Assembly: GCF_035306585.1 (NCBI RefSeq)
Contig: NZ_DATGNU010000028.1
Span: 1 to 64,000, forward strand
From: Galbibacter sp035306585
Lineage (GTDB): Bacteria; Bacteroidota; Bacteroidia; Flavobacteriales; Flavobacteriaceae
Direction: 5' to 3'
DNA length: 64,000 nt
This document shows, in pieces, positions 53,831 to 62,536 of the stretch. The notes under the pieces are model-generated. The model was not told the origin of the DNA. It was given only the letters and a program-made list of their open reading frames with translations, and did not search any database. Made by a program: the position numbers and the translations under genes. Position 1 is the stretch's first letter, and each line of letters starts with the position of its first letter.

Positions 53831-55363
53831 TTAATGCTTAAAATGACGTGTTCCCGTAAATACCATGGAAACATTGTTTTCATTACAGTAATCGATGCTT
53901 AATTGGTCTTTAATCGAGCCCCCTGGTTGAATAACACTTTCCACCCCAGCCTTGCTTGCGATTTCTACACAATCAGGGAAAGGGAAAAATGCATCACTTG
54001 CCATGGCAGCACCTTTTAGGTCAAATTCAAAAGACTGTGCCTTCTCAATGGCCTGTCTTAAGGCATCGACTCGACTGGTCTGACCTGTTCCGCTAGCACA
54101 CAATTGTTTGTTCTTGGCCAATACGATGGTATTGGATTTGGTGTGTTTGCAGATCTTAGAAGCAAAGATTAAGTCCTCTAACTCATTTTCTGAAGGTTTA
54201 TTGTTGGTGACATAGGTAAGATCTTCGACCGTATCGGTTTTAAGGTCTTTTTCTTGTACTAGCATGCCATTAAGACATGTGCGAACACTTTGGGTGGCGA
54301 ATTCAACCTCTTTTTGAATTAGGATTATTCGGTTCTTTTTGCCTTTAAGAAGTTCAAGGGCCTGAGATGCGTATGATGGTGCAATGACCACCTCACAGAA
54401 TAAATTGTGAATTTCCTCAGCGGTCTCTAAGTCGATTTCTTTGTTTGAAATGAGTACCCCACCAAAGGCCGATACTGGGTCTCCAGCTAAGGCATCCACA
54501 TAGGCTTGTTTGATAGTGCTTCTTGTAGCAAGCCCACAAGCGTTGTTGTGTTTTAAAATTGCAAAAGTCGGATCGTCATTTTTAAATTCTCCCATCAAAT
54601 TCACTGCTGCATCAACATCCAATAGGTTGTTATATGAAAGCTCTTTTCCATGGACCTTGTCAAAAAGTTCTTCTAAGTCACCGTAGAAGAATCCTTTTTG
54701 GTGTGGGTTCTCTCCATATCGAAGGGTTGTTCCATTGGTTTGACTTACTTTAAAAGCTTCGAGGGACTCCTCAGCATTAAAGTAATTGAAAATGGCTGAA
54801 TCATAATGAGAAGAGATGTTAAATGCTTTGGCTGCAAAACGTCTTCTGCTTTCAATAGAAATTTTACCATTATCTTGAAGTAAAAGATCTAAAAACTCTT
54901 GGTAGTCGTCCATAGAGGCAACGCAAAGTACATCTTTGTAATTCTTCGCTGCTGCCCTGATGAGTGAAATTCCACCTATGTCGATTTTCTCGATGATATC
55001 TTGTTCTGATGCGCCACTAGCAACTGTCTTTTCAAATGGATAAAGATCAACAATAACGATGTCAAGTTGTGGAATTTCAAATTTTTCCAACTCTTGCTGA
55101 TCGGATTCATTTTCTTGACGGTTTAAAATACCTCCAAAAACCTTTGGGTGCAGTGTTTTAACTCGTCCACCTAAGATAGAAGGGTAGCTCGTTACATCTT
55201 CTACAGGAACAACGGGGATCCCCAAATCTTTAATGAATTTTTCGGTGCCGCCTGTTGAGTATATGGTTATACCTAGTTCATCTAATTTTTTTACAATTGG
55301 CTCAAGGCCGTCTTTACTAAAAACTGAAATTAAAGCCGATTTGGCTGATCTGAAATCGTTCAT
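53831..55363 (-). CDS. purH: Bifunctional AICAR transformylase / IMP cyclohydrolase
   Basis: A 510-residue PurH performing the last two steps of IMP synthesis. The N-terminal cyclohydrolase domain has ALISVFSKDGLEPIVKKL, YSTGGTEKFI and GGRVKTLHPKVFGGIL. The C-terminal transformylase domain has LRYGENPHQKGFF, the AILKHNNACG segment with the conserved Lys-His and MASDAFFPFPD. It is intact. A -7 box lies 24 bases upstream, and no other purine gene is adjacent. Confidence 0.98.
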   Translation of the reverse strand: MNDFRSAKSALISVFSKDGLEPIVKKLDELGITIYSTGGTEKFIKDLGIPVVPVEDVTSYPSILGGRVKTLHPKVFGGILNRQENESDQQELEKFEIPQLDIVIVDLYPFEKTVASGASEQDIIEKIDIGGISLIRAAAKNYKDVLCVASMDDYQEFLDLLLQDNGKISIESRRRFAAKAFNISSHYDSAIFNYFNAEESLEAFKVSQTNGTTLRYGENPHQKGFFYGDLEELFDKVHGKELSYNNLLDVDAAVNLMGEFKNDDPTFAILKHNNACGLATRSTIKQAYVDALAGDPVSAFGGVLISNKEIDLETAEEIHNLFCEVVIAPSYASQALELLKGKKNRIILIQKEVEFATQSVRTCLNGMLVQEKDLKTDTVEDLTYVTNNKPSENELEDLIFASKICKHTKSNTIVLAKNKQLCASGTGQTSRVDALRQAIEKAQSFEFDLKGAAMASDAFFPFPDCVEIASKAGVESVIQPGGSIKDQLSIDYCNENNVSMVFTGTRHFKH

Positions 55364-55386
55364 TGTCCTTGTGTTATGATGGAGTG

Positions 55387-55394
55387 CAAAAGTA
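55387..55394 (-). promoter_or_regulatory. -7 box of purH
   Basis: Reads TACTTTTG on the minus strand (exact TAnnTTTG), 24 bases before the purH ATG. No PurR/guanine-type leader structure is visible. Confidence 0.5.
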
Positions 55395-55427
55395 GTTTTT
55401 TTGCATTAATTTGCGAATCTATACGCA

Positions 55428-55898
55428 CTAAAAATCTTTTTTCTTAATTATTTGGGCTACACTTTGATTGACAAAGGTCAAAAAGTCTTCATCCGCTTTA
55501 GAAAATGGATCCACTGTATGTGAATCGATATCAATTTGACCGATGTTTTCACCTGCTACAAACAGGGGTATTACCACTTCTGCTTTGACATCCAAACTGC
55601 AGGCAATGTAATTGTCCTGTGCTTTTACATCGGGAACTACAAAGTTTTGGTTTGAAACCGCTACCTGTCCGCAAATTCCCTTTCCAAAAGGAATAATCAC
55701 GTGGTCCGTGGGCTCACCAGCAAAGGCTTTAAGCTTTAATTCTTCTTTGTCTCCATTTTTAAAATAGAAGCCCACCCAGTTGTAATAGTCGATGGACTGT
55801 TTTAATAGTTGGCAAACTGCTGTAAGTTTCTTGGTAAGGGTTTGCTCTTGATTTGCAAGTAGCGCTACTACCTTTGGTTTTAAGCTTTCGAATGGCAT
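55428..55898 (-). CDS. GAF domain protein, free-methionine-(R)-sulfoxide reductase-like
   Basis: A 156-residue single GAF domain. Segments NWVGFYFKNG, FGKGICGQVAVSNQNFVVPDV across the pocket, and PLFVAGENIGQIDIDSH are typical of the fRMsr family. C76 (GICGQ) and C100 (IACSL) are 24 residues apart, the spacing of Cys94 and Cys118 in the E. coli enzyme. The position matching E. coli Cys84 is a His, so only two of the three cysteines remain. Reductase activity is likely but not certain. Confidence 0.85.
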   Translation of the reverse strand: MPFESLKPKVVALLANQEQTLTKKLTAVCQLLKQSIDYYNWVGFYFKNGDKEELKLKAFAGEPTDHVIIPFGKGICGQVAVSNQNFVVPDVKAQDNYIACSLDVKAEVVIPLFVAGENIGQIDIDSHTVDPFSKADEDFLTFVNQSVAQIIKKKDF

Positions 55899-55962
55899 TT
55901 TATGATTTTTTACAAAGGTAACTTTCTTGGCTTTGGAAACCTCTTAATTTTTAAAAATTGTT

Positions 55963-56835
55963 TTACTCAGGCAGGTTGATATAAGAATCATCGACAGGTA
56001 CTTTTGGGAATTTTTTGTTTTTCCAATCGGTCTTGGCTTGTGCAATGGTTTGGGGACTTGATGATACGAAATTCCAGAAAATGTGGCGCTTCTCTTGAAA
56101 AGGTTCTCCTCCAAAGAGTAAAAGATGCGTATGGTTTGAGACCTCCACTTTACAGGTATCTTCTGTTTTGGACACAATCATGTTTCCTTCCGATATCCTT
56201 TGCCCACAGGCATTAATACTTCCTTTAATAATGCAGATGCCAATTTCTCCTTTGACCTGATCTTGTATTTCTAATAGAGTGTCTTGTACGCTTTTAATCT
56301 CAAGCATAAAAAGGTTAGAGTGAACTGGTACAGGTGATTTTTGGTGGTAGCCTTCTCCTGCGACTAATCGGAATTGTAAGCCATTTTCTTCCCAATTTGG
56401 AAGCTCATCTTTGTCAAAATGGTGAAACTCAGGTTCCATATTCTCCAGATGGTTTGGAAGAGCAATCCATATTTGAAACCCATGTAAAGGATACGTTTTG
56501 CCGTCCCGAAGCTGCGCAGGGGTGCGCTCTGTGTGAGTAACCCCTTTGCCAGCGGTCATCCAGTTCACAGAGCCTGGAGTGATGATTTGATCACTGCCTA
56601 GACTGTCTTTGTGGTGGATTTGTCCTTCGAAAAGGTAGGTTAGGGTAGAGAGCCCGATATGCGGATGTTGCCCCACATCTAAATAGCTTCCTGGTTGAAT
56701 ACTCGAGGGTCCCATGTGATCGATAAAGATAAAGGGCCCTACCATTCTTTTTTTACGAAAAGGTAAATAGCGACCTACTAAAAAATCACCTATATCCCTG
56801 CTTCGTTGTTCGATGATTAATCCTTTATTAGACAT
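55963..56835 (-). CDS. Pirin family protein
   Basis: A 290-residue bicupin of the pirin family. The iron ligands of the N-terminal cupin are all present: H57 and H59 in GQHPHIGLST, H101 and E103 in GVTHTER, nearly the same numbering as human pirin. MVGPFIFIDHMGPS and GFQIWIALPN are also conserved. Some pirins act as quercetinases or redox regulators; the substrate here is unknown. It stands alone with an empty 470-base region upstream. Confidence 0.93.
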   Translation of the reverse strand: MSNKGLIIEQRSRDIGDFLVGRYLPFRKKRMVGPFIFIDHMGPSSIQPGSYLDVGQHPHIGLSTLTYLFEGQIHHKDSLGSDQIITPGSVNWMTAGKGVTHTERTPAQLRDGKTYPLHGFQIWIALPNHLENMEPEFHHFDKDELPNWEENGLQFRLVAGEGYHQKSPVPVHSNLFMLEIKSVQDTLLEIQDQVKGEIGICIIKGSINACGQRISEGNMIVSKTEDTCKVEVSNHTHLLLFGGEPFQEKRHIFWNFVSSSPQTIAQAKTDWKNKKFPKVPVDDSYINLPE

Positions 56836-57243
56836 GTGAAGTTGTTTTGCTTAAAGATAACACTATTTAATGGTTTTCAAAATCCTAAATTTCTGAAAGT
56901 CTGAGCGTATACCTTACAGATTAAAAGGTACTATGGCGCTATTTTCTACGTTATCTAATTCAGGTAAATTTACGGTATTGGTGCTGGCTCATTTTAAATC
57001 TGCGAGAGATAAATCAGGGAAAGTCACCCTGGAAAAGACCTCGAAAAATGGAAGATAATTAAGATGTCCTTCCCCCAAATTAAAATTATATGACATTAAA
57101 TGGTACTGGCCAGCGATTGTTCATTGCAAAATCCAATGGATAGAAGGTTTCTAATCGTGCTGTTTTTGTCGGTTCTCGCATTTTTTTCTTTTACCCCTAA
57201 GTTTTTAAGTGTAGTACATAACAGTACGATAGTGCCTTTTGTT
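56836..57243. other. Long intergenic region with two weak small frames
   Basis: Two plus-strand frames are visible. One spans 56933-57058 (41 residues, starts MALFSTLSNSGKFTVLV). The other spans 57136-57246 (36 residues, starts MDRRFLIVLFLSVLAFFSF), a possible single-helix membrane peptide. Neither has a clear promoter or known family. No RNA gene or repeat is recognised. Confidence 0.25.
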
Positions 57244-57284
57244 TAAAAATAAAAGAGCCATACTTATTTAAAAGTACAGCTCTT
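57244..57284 (-). terminator. Terminator of groES-groL
   Basis: AAGAGC and TACTT (57253-57265) pair with AAGTA and GCTCTT (57272-57284), with an internal CA/CA mismatch. A T-rich tract follows leftward. It is about 23 bases past the groL stop. Confidence 0.85.
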
Positions 57285-57306
57285 AATATTATGGATGGTA
57301 TGCTTC

Positions 57307-58938
57307 TTACATCATACCTGGCATTCCTCCTCCGCCCATTGGAGGCATTGCAGGAGCGTCTTCTTTAATGTCGGTTAAAGAACATTCAGTAGTTAGGATC
57401 ATTCCAGCTACTGAAGCGGCGTTCTCTAATGCAATTCGTGTTACTTTCGTTGGATCGATAATACCAGCTTCTAGCATGTTTACATAAGCGTCGGTTTTAG
57501 CATTGTATCCGAAATCTTTTTTGCCTTCGTATACTTTAGCAACTACAACTGATCCTTCTTTACCAGCATTCTCAACGATAGTTCTCATTGGTGCTTCAAT
57601 TGCACGACTTACGATTTGTATACCTGTTTCTTCGTCGTCGTTTTCAGCTTTGATTTTATCTAGAGTAGCTTTAGCTCTTAACAAAGCAACACCACCACCA
57701 GCAACAATACCTTCTTCTACAGCCGCTCTAGTGGCATGTAATGCATCATCTACACGGTCTTTCTTTTCTTTCATTTCAACCTCGGTAGCAGCACCAACAT
57801 AAAGTACAGCAACTCCTCCAGACAATTTAGCTAAACGCTCTTGAAGTTTCTCTTTATCGTAATCTGAAGTAGTTGATTCGATTTGTGCTTTAATTTGGTT
57901 CACACGACCTTGGATTTGGTCAGTAGCACCAGAACCATTCACAACTGTTGTGTTGTCTTTATCGATGGTTACAGTTTCAGCAGTACCCAACATGTCTAAG
58001 GAAGCATTCTCAAGAGAGAAACCTCTTTCTTCCGAAATAACAGTACCACCAGTTAGGATCGCGATGTCTTCTAACATTGCTTTTCTTCTGTCTCCAAATC
58101 CTGGAGCTTTCACAGCTGCAATTTTCAATCCACCACGTAGTTTGTTCACCACAAGGGTAGCAAGTGCTTGTCCGTCTACATCTTCAGCGATGATTAAAAG
58201 TGGTCTTCCAGATTGTGCTACTGGTTCTAGAATAGGAAGAATTTCTTGAAGGTTTGATATTTTCTTATCGAACAATAAGATATATGGATTGTCTAGTTCA
58301 GCAATCATTTTGTCAGTGTCAGTCACAAAGTATGGAGAAAGGTAACCTCTGTCAAACTGCATTCCTTCAACTACGTCCACGTAGGTGTCTGTTCCTTTAG
58401 CTTCTTCTACTGTGATAACACCCTCTTTACCTACTTTTTCAAAAGCTTTCGCGATAAGATCACCGATGGTATCGTCGTTGTTTGCAGAAATTGAAGCAAC
58501 TTGTTTGATCTTTTCAGATGAATCACCAACGGTTTGTGCTTGTTTTTTAAGGTCAGCAACCAAAGCCTCTACAGCCTTGTCAATACCTCTTTTTAGATCC
58601 ATTGGGTTGGCACCAGCGGTAACGTTTTTAAGACCTTCTTTAACGATTGCTTGTGCTAGAACGGTAGCAGTAGTAGTACCGTCTCCAGCGAAATCATTTG
58701 TTTTAGAAGCAACCTCTTTCACCATCTGAGCTCCCATGTTCTCAAGAGCATCTTCTAATTCGATTTCTTTTGCCACTGTCACACCATCTTTAGTTACTTG
58801 AGGTGCACCAAATGATTTACTAATAATAACGTTACGCCCTTTAGGACCTAAGGTAACTTTAACTGCATTGGCTAATGCATCTACTCCTCGCTTGAGTCCG
58901 TTGCGAGACTGAATGTCAAATTTAATATCTTTTGCCAT
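57307..58938 (-). CDS. groL: Chaperonin GroEL
   Basis: A 543-residue type I chaperonin. Hallmarks are the nucleotide-binding LGPKGRNVIISKS and GDGTTTATVLAQAI, SANNDDTIGDLI, the apical GVITVEEAKGT, and the C-terminal GGM-rich tail (PMGGGGMPGMM). It forms the 14-mer folding cage with GroES, whose gene lies 68 bases upstream on the same strand. A strong terminator follows. It appears to be an ordinary single groESL operon. Confidence 0.99.
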   Translation of the reverse strand: MAKDIKFDIQSRNGLKRGVDALANAVKVTLGPKGRNVIISKSFGAPQVTKDGVTVAKEIELEDALENMGAQMVKEVASKTNDFAGDGTTTATVLAQAIVKEGLKNVTAGANPMDLKRGIDKAVEALVADLKKQAQTVGDSSEKIKQVASISANNDDTIGDLIAKAFEKVGKEGVITVEEAKGTDTYVDVVEGMQFDRGYLSPYFVTDTDKMIAELDNPYILLFDKKISNLQEILPILEPVAQSGRPLLIIAEDVDGQALATLVVNKLRGGLKIAAVKAPGFGDRRKAMLEDIAILTGGTVISEERGFSLENASLDMLGTAETVTIDKDNTTVVNGSGATDQIQGRVNQIKAQIESTTSDYDKEKLQERLAKLSGGVAVLYVGAATEVEMKEKKDRVDDALHATRAAVEEGIVAGGGVALLRAKATLDKIKAENDDEETGIQIVSRAIEAPMRTIVENAGKEGSVVVAKVYEGKKDFGYNAKTDAYVNMLEAGIIDPTKVTRIALENAASVAGMILTTECSLTDIKEDAPAMPPMGGGGMPGMM

Positions 58939-59006
58939 TTTTTTAGTTTTTAATTCAAAAATAAATTTTGAGTGTTTTGAAAATTAATTGGTTGAAAAGT
59001 GTGAGC

Positions 59007-59285
59007 TTAAACGATCGCAAGAATATCGCTCTCTCTCATCATTAGGTAATCAGTACCTTCTAATTTAAGTTCTGTACCTGCAAATTTCCCATACAAAACG
59101 GTATCTCCAACTTTAACGGTAATGTTTTCATCTTTGGTACCAGGACCTACTGCGACAACTGTACCTTTTTGAGGTTTCTCTTTTGCATTGTCAGGAATAA
59201 TAATACCAGAAGCTGTTTTGGTTTCAGCTGCAAGAGGTTCGATAAGAACTCTGTCTGCAAGCGGCTTGATGTTTAACTTGGACAT
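59007..59285 (-). CDS. groS: Co-chaperonin GroES
   Basis: A 92-residue GroES. I use the ATG at 59285 (MSKLNIKPLADRVLIEP), not the ATG three codons upstream. The mobile loop is KTASGIIIPDNAKEKPQKG across residues 22-40, followed by VGDTVLYGKFAGTE and the C-terminal REDSILAIV-type end (RESDILAIV). It caps the GroEL ring. No CIRCE element (TTAGCACTC-N9-GAGTGCTAA) is visible upstream; a sigma-54-like element is. Confidence 0.97.
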   Translation of the reverse strand: MSKLNIKPLADRVLIEPLAAETKTASGIIIPDNAKEKPQKGTVVAVGPGTKDENITVKVGDTVLYGKFAGTELKLEGTDYLMMRESDILAIV

Positions 59286-59334
59286 ATTTTTCAAAATTTA
59301 ATTAATTAATTTTTAATTTAACTCTTATTCGATA

Positions 59335-59350
59335 GGCAGAAATTGTGCCA
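59335..59350 (-). promoter_or_regulatory. Sigma-54-like promoter upstream of groES
   Basis: On the minus strand it reads TGGCACAATTTCTGCC. The -24 block TGGCAC and the -12 GC occur at the canonical spacing; the consensus is TGGCAC-N5-TTGCW. It lies about 50 bases before the groES ATG. Confidence 0.5.
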
Positions 59351-59373
59351 TTTGATAAAAAACTGACATTCAT

Positions 59374-59409
59374 AAAAAATAAATGCCAGCTTGTCACTAA
59401 GCTGGCATT
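59374..59409 (-). terminator. Terminator of the miaB-to-secG operon
   Basis: A perfect 11-bp stem (AATGCCAGCTT at 59382-59392, AAGCTGGCATT at 59399-59409), then a T-rich run leftward. It lies about 25 bases past the secG stop. Confidence 0.9.
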
Positions 59410-59433
59410 AGAACCTCTATCGTACTGTTTTTT

Positions 59434-59796
59434 TTACTGTCCGTCAAGACTATCTCCTGCATTTGTGGCAGGGACTGCTGGCTGAGGTAATTCTGCTGCA
59501 GGTACCTGGCGATTTTCAATACCACTTCCTTCTAATAATTTAGAATCGGCTGATGTGGTGTTTGAAATTAGTGTAATGTTTGATAGCAGAATTAAGACTA
59601 CTAAAATTGTCGCTAATGTCCAAGTACTTTTATCCAAAAAGTCCCCAGTTTTCTTCACACCTCCGACAATTTGACTTCCACCTCCACCGAATGAAGAAGA
59701 CAATCCGCCTCCTTTAGGGTTTTGTACCATTATGACTAAAACCAACAGAAAGGATACGATGATAATAAGGATCAAGAAAATTGAAAATGTGCTCAT
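59434..59796 (-). CDS. secG: Preprotein translocase subunit SecG
   Basis: A 120-residue SecG. Two transmembrane helices (FSIFLILIIIVSFLLVLVIMV and WTLATILVVLILLSNITLI) flank the conserved cytosolic loop QNPKGGGLSSSFGGG. The C-terminal periplasmic tail is Pro/Ala-rich. It assists SecYE/SecA in protein export. It lies 7 bases after the TPR gene and ends the operon. Confidence 0.95.
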   Translation of the reverse strand: MSTFSIFLILIIIVSFLLVLVIMVQNPKGGGLSSSFGGGGSQIVGGVKKTGDFLDKSTWTLATILVVLILLSNITLISNTTSADSKLLEGSGIENRQVPAAELPQPAVPATNAGDSLDGQ

Positions 59797-59803
59797 TATA
59801 ATA

Positions 59804-60712
59804 TTAATTATTGTCTTTTAATTTCGTTACTGCTTTAATTTGGTCTGCAAAGAAACCACTTTTTTCTGGATATTTCAAACTTAAAATTTTATATGCTTGT
59901 ATTGCTTTTTTATACTTTTTCTGCTCTAAGTACACACGGGCCAGCGTTTCAGTCATTAGTTCATTTTTCTCCAATACTACCGCCTTAGCTAAATTTCCTT
60001 TGGTTGGCGTTGTGTTTCCAACGGGTGGAATCTTAGGATTGGTCTCTATAAAGCGATCGATTAATTTTAATTTTTGCTCGATGGCTGCTGGTTGATTTTT
60101 TTTATCGGAGCCCGTGGTTTCGACTCTTTTTTGCTTTTGGCGATCAATAGGTTTTGGAGGAGCGGACAATTGCAGCCACTCCACGAAAGAGCGGGATTCC
60201 GAGGCATTAAAATCTAAAGGTTTGCCAATTTCTAAGGTTTCACTTGGACTTTTGGTGTCCTGCTGCTGATGGTCAGGCTTTTGCCCCTTACGTTCTTCCG
60301 AAGGAGTTTTAGGCTGGAATAATTCCGGATCCATAACAGCCTCTGCATCTACTTGGTTAAAGTCAAAGGCAGTTTTGTGATCTCTGACAATAACCTCCTC
60401 CGCAATAACTTCAATGGGATAGAGCTGTTCATTGGCAATATGGGTAGCTATTTTTTTTGCAACACCATGTTGTTTAAATTCCTCTGAGGTGATAAATTCA
60501 AATAAAATAGAGCGGTCTGTGGTATAGGCGGCCGTTTGTTTTAATTCACCGTTGTACTTGTAGCTGCCTTGCTGCTTTAAAGCTTTAAGGTATACCGCGC
60601 GTGCAGATTGGAAATAGGGGAATGTCTCGATGACCTTCTCTAGGGCTTCGATCTTCTCCTGGGACAAATTCTCAGGTTTTCTAAGTAAGTCTGAAAAATC
60701 TGAAATATTCAT
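59804..60712 (-). CDS. Tetratricopeptide-repeat-type protein of unknown function
   Basis: A 302-residue protein without signal peptide. The N-terminal helical region (LEKVIETFPYFQSARAVYLKALKQ) resembles a TPR-like repeat. The centre is low-complexity and charged (RKGQKPDHQQQDTKSPSE). The C-terminus has a clear TPR-like pair, METLARVYLEQKKYKKAIQAYKILS with KYPEKSGFFADQ. It sits between lptE and secG, a position common in flavobacteria. It may help envelope-protein export or assembly (inference from context). Confidence 0.85.
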   Translation of the reverse strand: MNISDFSDLLRKPENLSQEKIEALEKVIETFPYFQSARAVYLKALKQQGSYKYNGELKQTAAYTTDRSILFEFITSEEFKQHGVAKKIATHIANEQLYPIEVIAEEVIVRDHKTAFDFNQVDAEAVMDPELFQPKTPSEERKGQKPDHQQQDTKSPSETLEIGKPLDFNASESRSFVEWLQLSAPPKPIDRQKQKRVETTGSDKKNQPAAIEQKLKLIDRFIETNPKIPPVGNTTPTKGNLAKAVVLEKNELMTETLARVYLEQKKYKKAIQAYKILSLKYPEKSGFFADQIKAVTKLKDNN

Positions 60713-60718
60713 TTTAAT

Positions 60719-61210
60719 TTACCAATTGGCAAGCGTTTCATTAAAAATATCTTGAGTGATCCGTTCAAAAATAACCTCCTGTGCTTCTTGACGCACCGTC
60801 ACTAATTGTGCCGTGGCAGGATAGTCGTAGAAAAAGGAAAAGCGTTGTTCGAAATCTTCCTCTGGATTGTCTGCATTATAGAAGCGAACATTTACAGTAA
60901 CAGTCAACCTGTTTTGAGCAGCCCTTTGATCTGCCGTGGCAGACATTGGAGAAACACGATAGTCTACAATCTCTCCTTCGTAGATAAGATCTGCATTTCG
61001 GGTCACCAACTGCAAGTTGGTTTGATTTACGATTAAATCCTGAAGCGCATTGGTGAAATCGTAATCCATTCCAGGCTCTACAATAGGGGCTTCATTTCTA
61101 AAGAAATTTACCTGGAAGCTTTCAGCTGTTGTGTTCACTCCTGTAAAAGAGTACGGACCGCAACCCCATAGGAGCATGCAACTGATTAAAAGTACAATAC
61201 TATTTTTCAT
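60719..61210 (-). CDS. lptE: LptE family lipoprotein
   Basis: A 163-residue lipoprotein with lipobox Cys C17 (LLWGC). The mature protein starts GPYSFTGVNTTAESFQVNFF, typical of LptE, which plugs the LptD barrel and helps place LPS in the outer membrane. The rest alternates strands and helices (LQDLIVNQTNLQLVTRNADLIYEGEIVDY). It lies between the sigma-54 activator gene and the TPR gene, with gaps of about 20 and 6 bases. Confidence 0.92.
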   Translation of the reverse strand: MKNSIVLLISCMLLWGCGPYSFTGVNTTAESFQVNFFRNEAPIVEPGMDYDFTNALQDLIVNQTNLQLVTRNADLIYEGEIVDYRVSPMSATADQRAAQNRLTVTVNVRFYNADNPEEDFEQRFSFFYDYPATAQLVTVRQEAQEVIFERITQDIFNETLANW

Positions 61211-61232
61211 AACTATTGATTGCTATAACGCT

Positions 61233-62516
61233 TTATAAATCAAATTGTTTTATTTTTCTGTATAGGGTGCGTTCAGAAATTCCTAACTCTTTCGCCGCTG
61301 CTTTACGCTTTCCTTTATTGCGCTCTAAGGCTTTTTTGATTAACTCGAGTTCTTTGTCATGTAAAGAAAGCGTTTCTTCCTCCTGGATGTCTTCGGCAAA
61401 GTGATACTTATCCTCTAGTGCTGCAGGGATCGTGGTTAGTGATGAAGGATCTTTTCGTTGTTCGATCTCTAGGATTTCCACAGGAGTATCATCGTTTTCA
61501 GCGGGCTCATAATCTACCTCGCTCTCATCGCCATATATCTTATTGATCAAGTTTTTGTTTTCCTGTTGAACCTTCTGACGGTCTCCACCGTTTTTCATTA
61601 GTTCCAAGGTTAATTTTTTCAAGTCGTTTAAATCCCCCTTCATATCAAAAAGAAATTTATATAAAATTTCTCGCTCGCTGCCAAAGTCACTTTCTGAACT
61701 TTGACTCTTTACCACTGCAGGGAGATTGCTTCCAGTATCTGGTAGGTATCCTCTTAAAGTCTCCGCTGAAATGGTTCTATTTTGTTCTAGAACGGAAACC
61801 TGTTCTGCGACGTTTCTTAACTGTCTTACATTTCCTGCCCATCTGTACTTTTTAAGAAGTTCAACGGCGCCCTCCTCTAGACGTATTGTTGGCATCTTGT
61901 ATTTTTGAGCAAAATCAGAGGCGAATTTTCGGAACAATAAATGAATGTCATCTTTTCGATTGCGAAGTGGTGGAAGAAAGATCTCAACGGTACTGAGTCG
62001 ATAATAGAGGTCCTCTCTGAATTTTTCCTTTTCTATGGCTTCGAACATGTTGATATTGGTAGCAGCTACGATTCGAACATCGGTTTTTTGGACCTTCGAC
62101 GATCCAACCTTTAAAAATTCTCCATTTTCCAGCACACGAAGTAGTCGAACTTGAGTCGTTAGTGGAAGTTCACCAACCTCATCTAAAAAGATGGTTCCTC
62201 CATCGGCTTCTTCGAAATAGCCACTTCGGGTTTGTGTAGCGCCAGTAAAGGCTCCTTTTTCATGTCCAAAAAGTTCGGAATCTATAGTCCCTTCAGGAAT
62301 AGCTCCGCAGTTTACCGCGATAAACTTTCCGTGTTTACGGTGGGATAAACCGTGAATAATTTTCGGTAGTGCTTCTTTACCAACACCACTCTCACCTGTA
62401 ACTAACACAGAAATATCGGTCGGTGCCACTTGAATAGCTTTTTCAATGGCACGGTTTAGTTTCACATCATTTCCGATGATACTAAATCGTTGTTTTATAG
62501 CCTGAACATTTTCCAT
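61233..62516 (-). CDS. Sigma-54-dependent transcriptional activator lacking a receiver domain
   Basis: A 427-residue bacterial enhancer-binding protein that begins almost directly with the AAA+ domain. Walker A is GESGVGKE (41-48), the sigma-54-contacting GAFTGA loop is at 88-93, and GGTIFLDEVGEL is Walker B. The R-finger region RNRKDDIHLL follows. A Fis-type helix-turn-helix ends the protein (KAAAKELGISERTLYRKI). There is no REC, GAF or PAS domain. An acidic, low-complexity linker (about 330-375) precedes the HTH. Activity must be controlled by expression or by a partner. Confidence 0.94.
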   Translation of the reverse strand: MENVQAIKQRFSIIGNDVKLNRAIEKAIQVAPTDISVLVTGESGVGKEALPKIIHGLSHRKHGKFIAVNCGAIPEGTIDSELFGHEKGAFTGATQTRSGYFEEADGGTIFLDEVGELPLTTQVRLLRVLENGEFLKVGSSKVQKTDVRIVAATNINMFEAIEKEKFREDLYYRLSTVEIFLPPLRNRKDDIHLLFRKFASDFAQKYKMPTIRLEEGAVELLKKYRWAGNVRQLRNVAEQVSVLEQNRTISAETLRGYLPDTGSNLPAVVKSQSSESDFGSEREILYKFLFDMKGDLNDLKKLTLELMKNGGDRQKVQQENKNLINKIYGDESEVDYEPAENDDTPVEILEIEQRKDPSSLTTIPAALEDKYHFAEDIQEEETLSLHDKELELIKKALERNKGKRKAAAKELGISERTLYRKIKQFDL

Positions 62517-62536
62517 GAAAATTGTTTTTGGTGAAA

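Noticed and set aside
56933..57058. A 41-codon frame downstream of the groESL terminator, opposite strand
   Set aside because: No signal, domain or promoter. Could arise by chance in a 470-base spacer.
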